64,000 bases of DNA from Mactra quadrangularis (Eukaryota; Mollusca; Bivalvia; Venerida; Mactridae), in NCBI GenBank assembly GCA_025267735.1, contig CM046298.1:28651866-28715865 (forward strand). Direction: 5' to 3'. Of the stretch, positions 40,901 to 43,900 are shown piece after piece (within the stretch, counting starts at the first letter, position 1; every line of letters starts with the position of its first letter). Position numbers and translations under genes: made by a program. Under the pieces are notes generated by a model. It was not told where the DNA came from. It worked only from the letters and a program-made list of their open reading frames with translations, and did not search any database.

Positions 40901-43900
40901 AATCGTGAATTCATGAAGCTGAAATCGTGAATTCGTGAATGCCGTATGTTGAAAACAAGTTAAAATGTGAATTCTTGAAGATGAAGTCGGGAAATCATGA
41001 CGTTGAAATGGCACTACCGGTCTTTCGTAAAACACCGCTCCTTTCTGTTGTTACATAAGTAGTCCCGTTTTAAGTTAGTACCAAAGTAAAGAGTCGTGTA
41101 ATCTAGTTTTACGAGTGACAATATATCTATAGTCGTATTATATTACAAAATATAGAACAGTGAAATTTTTAATTATCTTTTTGGGGCCACTCCTGTAACT
41201 ATTAATCAGCATTTAATTTGTTGTAAAAATCGACATTTTGGTGGGTTAGGTTTAACGCCATAGCAACACATTAAATACGTTATAAACGGCTTTTAGTCAA
41301 CTTGCTCACCGTTCTTGAGAAGGCTAAGTCTCTGAATTTAGTTGTTACTGGTTACTAGGCGGATACATCAGTGACTGATAGGTACCTGACCCACATTACT
41401 TAGAATCTAGGGTAAGAGGGAGATTGGTCGTAGAAATTATTTCATGATCAAGCTCCACAAAATACACGCTATACTCGGAAATGAATTTTAAAATTTGTTT
41501 TGGTCTTTGGTGGAAGCAATTACGCATTGTAACATATCAATCAAGTCCTTATATATTTTACTTTGTTTATTTATGAACTAAATATACTTTAATGCAGGAT
41601 CAAGCGCCCAACACCAGCCATCTCCTTGACAGGCTGGAAAACCAATACTCCCTACTGGACAACTATAAGCATTAGGGCTGTCACAATTTACCGGTATACC
41701 GGTATATTGCAATACACAGGTGCGGCAATACGTACCGCGGTACGATTTTAACTTACCGGTATTTGGCGATATTTTTTTTTTATTGGAAAATCTTTTCCTT
41801 CGCGAAATAAAAGTAGCGAAACGTCAATTTTTCTATTGTTCATTCAATTTAACCTGAAGTTACAAAAAATAACCGATTTTGGTGCGCCACAGTCCTAAAT
41901 GACCGTAAATACCTAAAGAGGCTAGATTCTATCAGTAGCTCCATGTAAAATTTGCATTGTTTGTGCTAAATACAGCAGAGGCACAACGAATCTAAAATCT
42001 AATATCGTGGTACGTATCGCGATACGGTGCCAGCGTAATTTTTTTACAGTATATCGCGATACGCTTATGACGTATCGTGACAGCCCTAATAAACATTGTT
42101 AGTAGTCTAGTGTCGTAAATAGCCACTGTCTATAGACATTAGTGACATTTTATGTCACACGCATATTCGCTTATGTATGTTTTAACCACATTTGTACGGC
42201 ATACTTTTTCATTTTTTTAGTTTTCAAAAATAACATATACGACTAAAATTGCTTCATGAACAATTCATAAACATGCTGCAAAATCAAAATATATAGATGT
42301 ACATGTATAAATAGTGCTTACACTTACAAAATTTACAGAGATAACCGTAACATTTGAGTCCTACTTTATAAATAACAACTGTACTAAGATTATGCCATTA
42401 AAAACTGAAAGGTTAAATATGATTAACAAAGTATGCAAAAATGGATGTTTATATAGTAAAAGATACTAAACGGTCATTTTAATGTGCAATATTTTAACAG
42501 GGCTCGAATTTAAGCTCGCGTAGTCGCAAAATGCCAGTGGATTTTGAAAATTGCGAGTAAGTTTAATTTTAACTCGCAAATTTTCGCGAGTTTAAATTGC
42601 CACAAACATAATTCTGTCTTAACTTATGAGGCTCAAATCAGCATTTAAACAGCCAGACAGATCGATAGTATTACTAGTAATTAAAGACTTACTGTAAAGA
42701 CCTGTTTGATATTCTTTGTCAATCCCACAGCCCTTGTTCTATCTATGTTTAAATAGAGTACTAGGTTGCGTTATATTGCATATATGAACAGTTACTATGA
42801 TCAATGTATGCTGTTAAAGTTTGGAGAAAAAATGCGAGTGTTTTTTTCATTTTGCGAGTTGAAATAAAATCAACTCGCAAAAATGGGCAAGTCCAATTTT
42901 TTGTCAAATTCGAGCCCTGATTTTAATCAACAATTTTATCAATTATTCAAACTTCAGATTCTTATAAAACAATCAATATAACGCTAAAAATCGGTTCAGG
43001 AAAAAAACGTACTGGAAAACCCGTCAGAAGTCGTATTACATTGTTAACATGAATATCGGTAAAACGTTATATCTCTATTAATTATACTAAGATTGTGCCA
43101 TTAAAAACCGGAAGGTTAGAACTGATGAACGGATATGCAAAAAATGGATGTTTATATAGTAAAAGATACTAAACGGTCATTATATTCTGCAAAAAAAAAA
43201 TAAAACATTAATTAATCTATACAAGAACATGTTGACATTTAAGAACTTTGTTTAGATTTTTTTGGGGGGTTAACATAGTTAGCAACACACACATTGTATA
43301 GGTCATATAACAGCGATCAGTCAACCTACTCACTGTTCCTGGAAAGACTCAATCTCTGGATTTAGCTGTTTAACAATTTACTAGGCGCATTCTTTCGACA
43401 GTGACTGACAACTGCCCTTCAAGATTAAGAATAATTGGTAGGAGGGAGAATATGGCCGTAAACATAATTGCATGATTAAGCTCCACGAAAGTATCCCCAG
43501 CCCGGGAATCGAAACCACAACCCATCGATCAGTAGGCTTGCGTGCTACAAACTGAGCTTGTCGGGCGGCTTCAGAATTGTTTTTTTCTCTTAAAGGAAAA
43601 AACAAGGAATTATAGTTATCCAATCTTGGTGTAACTATACTATTCACTTGATATTTGTAGAATCTGTAGCCTGTTCAATTACCTCGAACGTTCCAAAACG
43701 TTCTGTGACGTTACATTTGTAACATTCGGCCATTTGCTGCGAATAATCTCGGACATATTTAGACGCTATTTTGAAACTACCAGTGTTAAAGTAAACAAAT
43801 ATACGATCGTTTAGGCAATGAGTGATTTTCCATTTTAGTCCATACATTTTGAAACATCACTCATTGCCTTAACGATCGTATATTTGTTTATTAGATTAGA

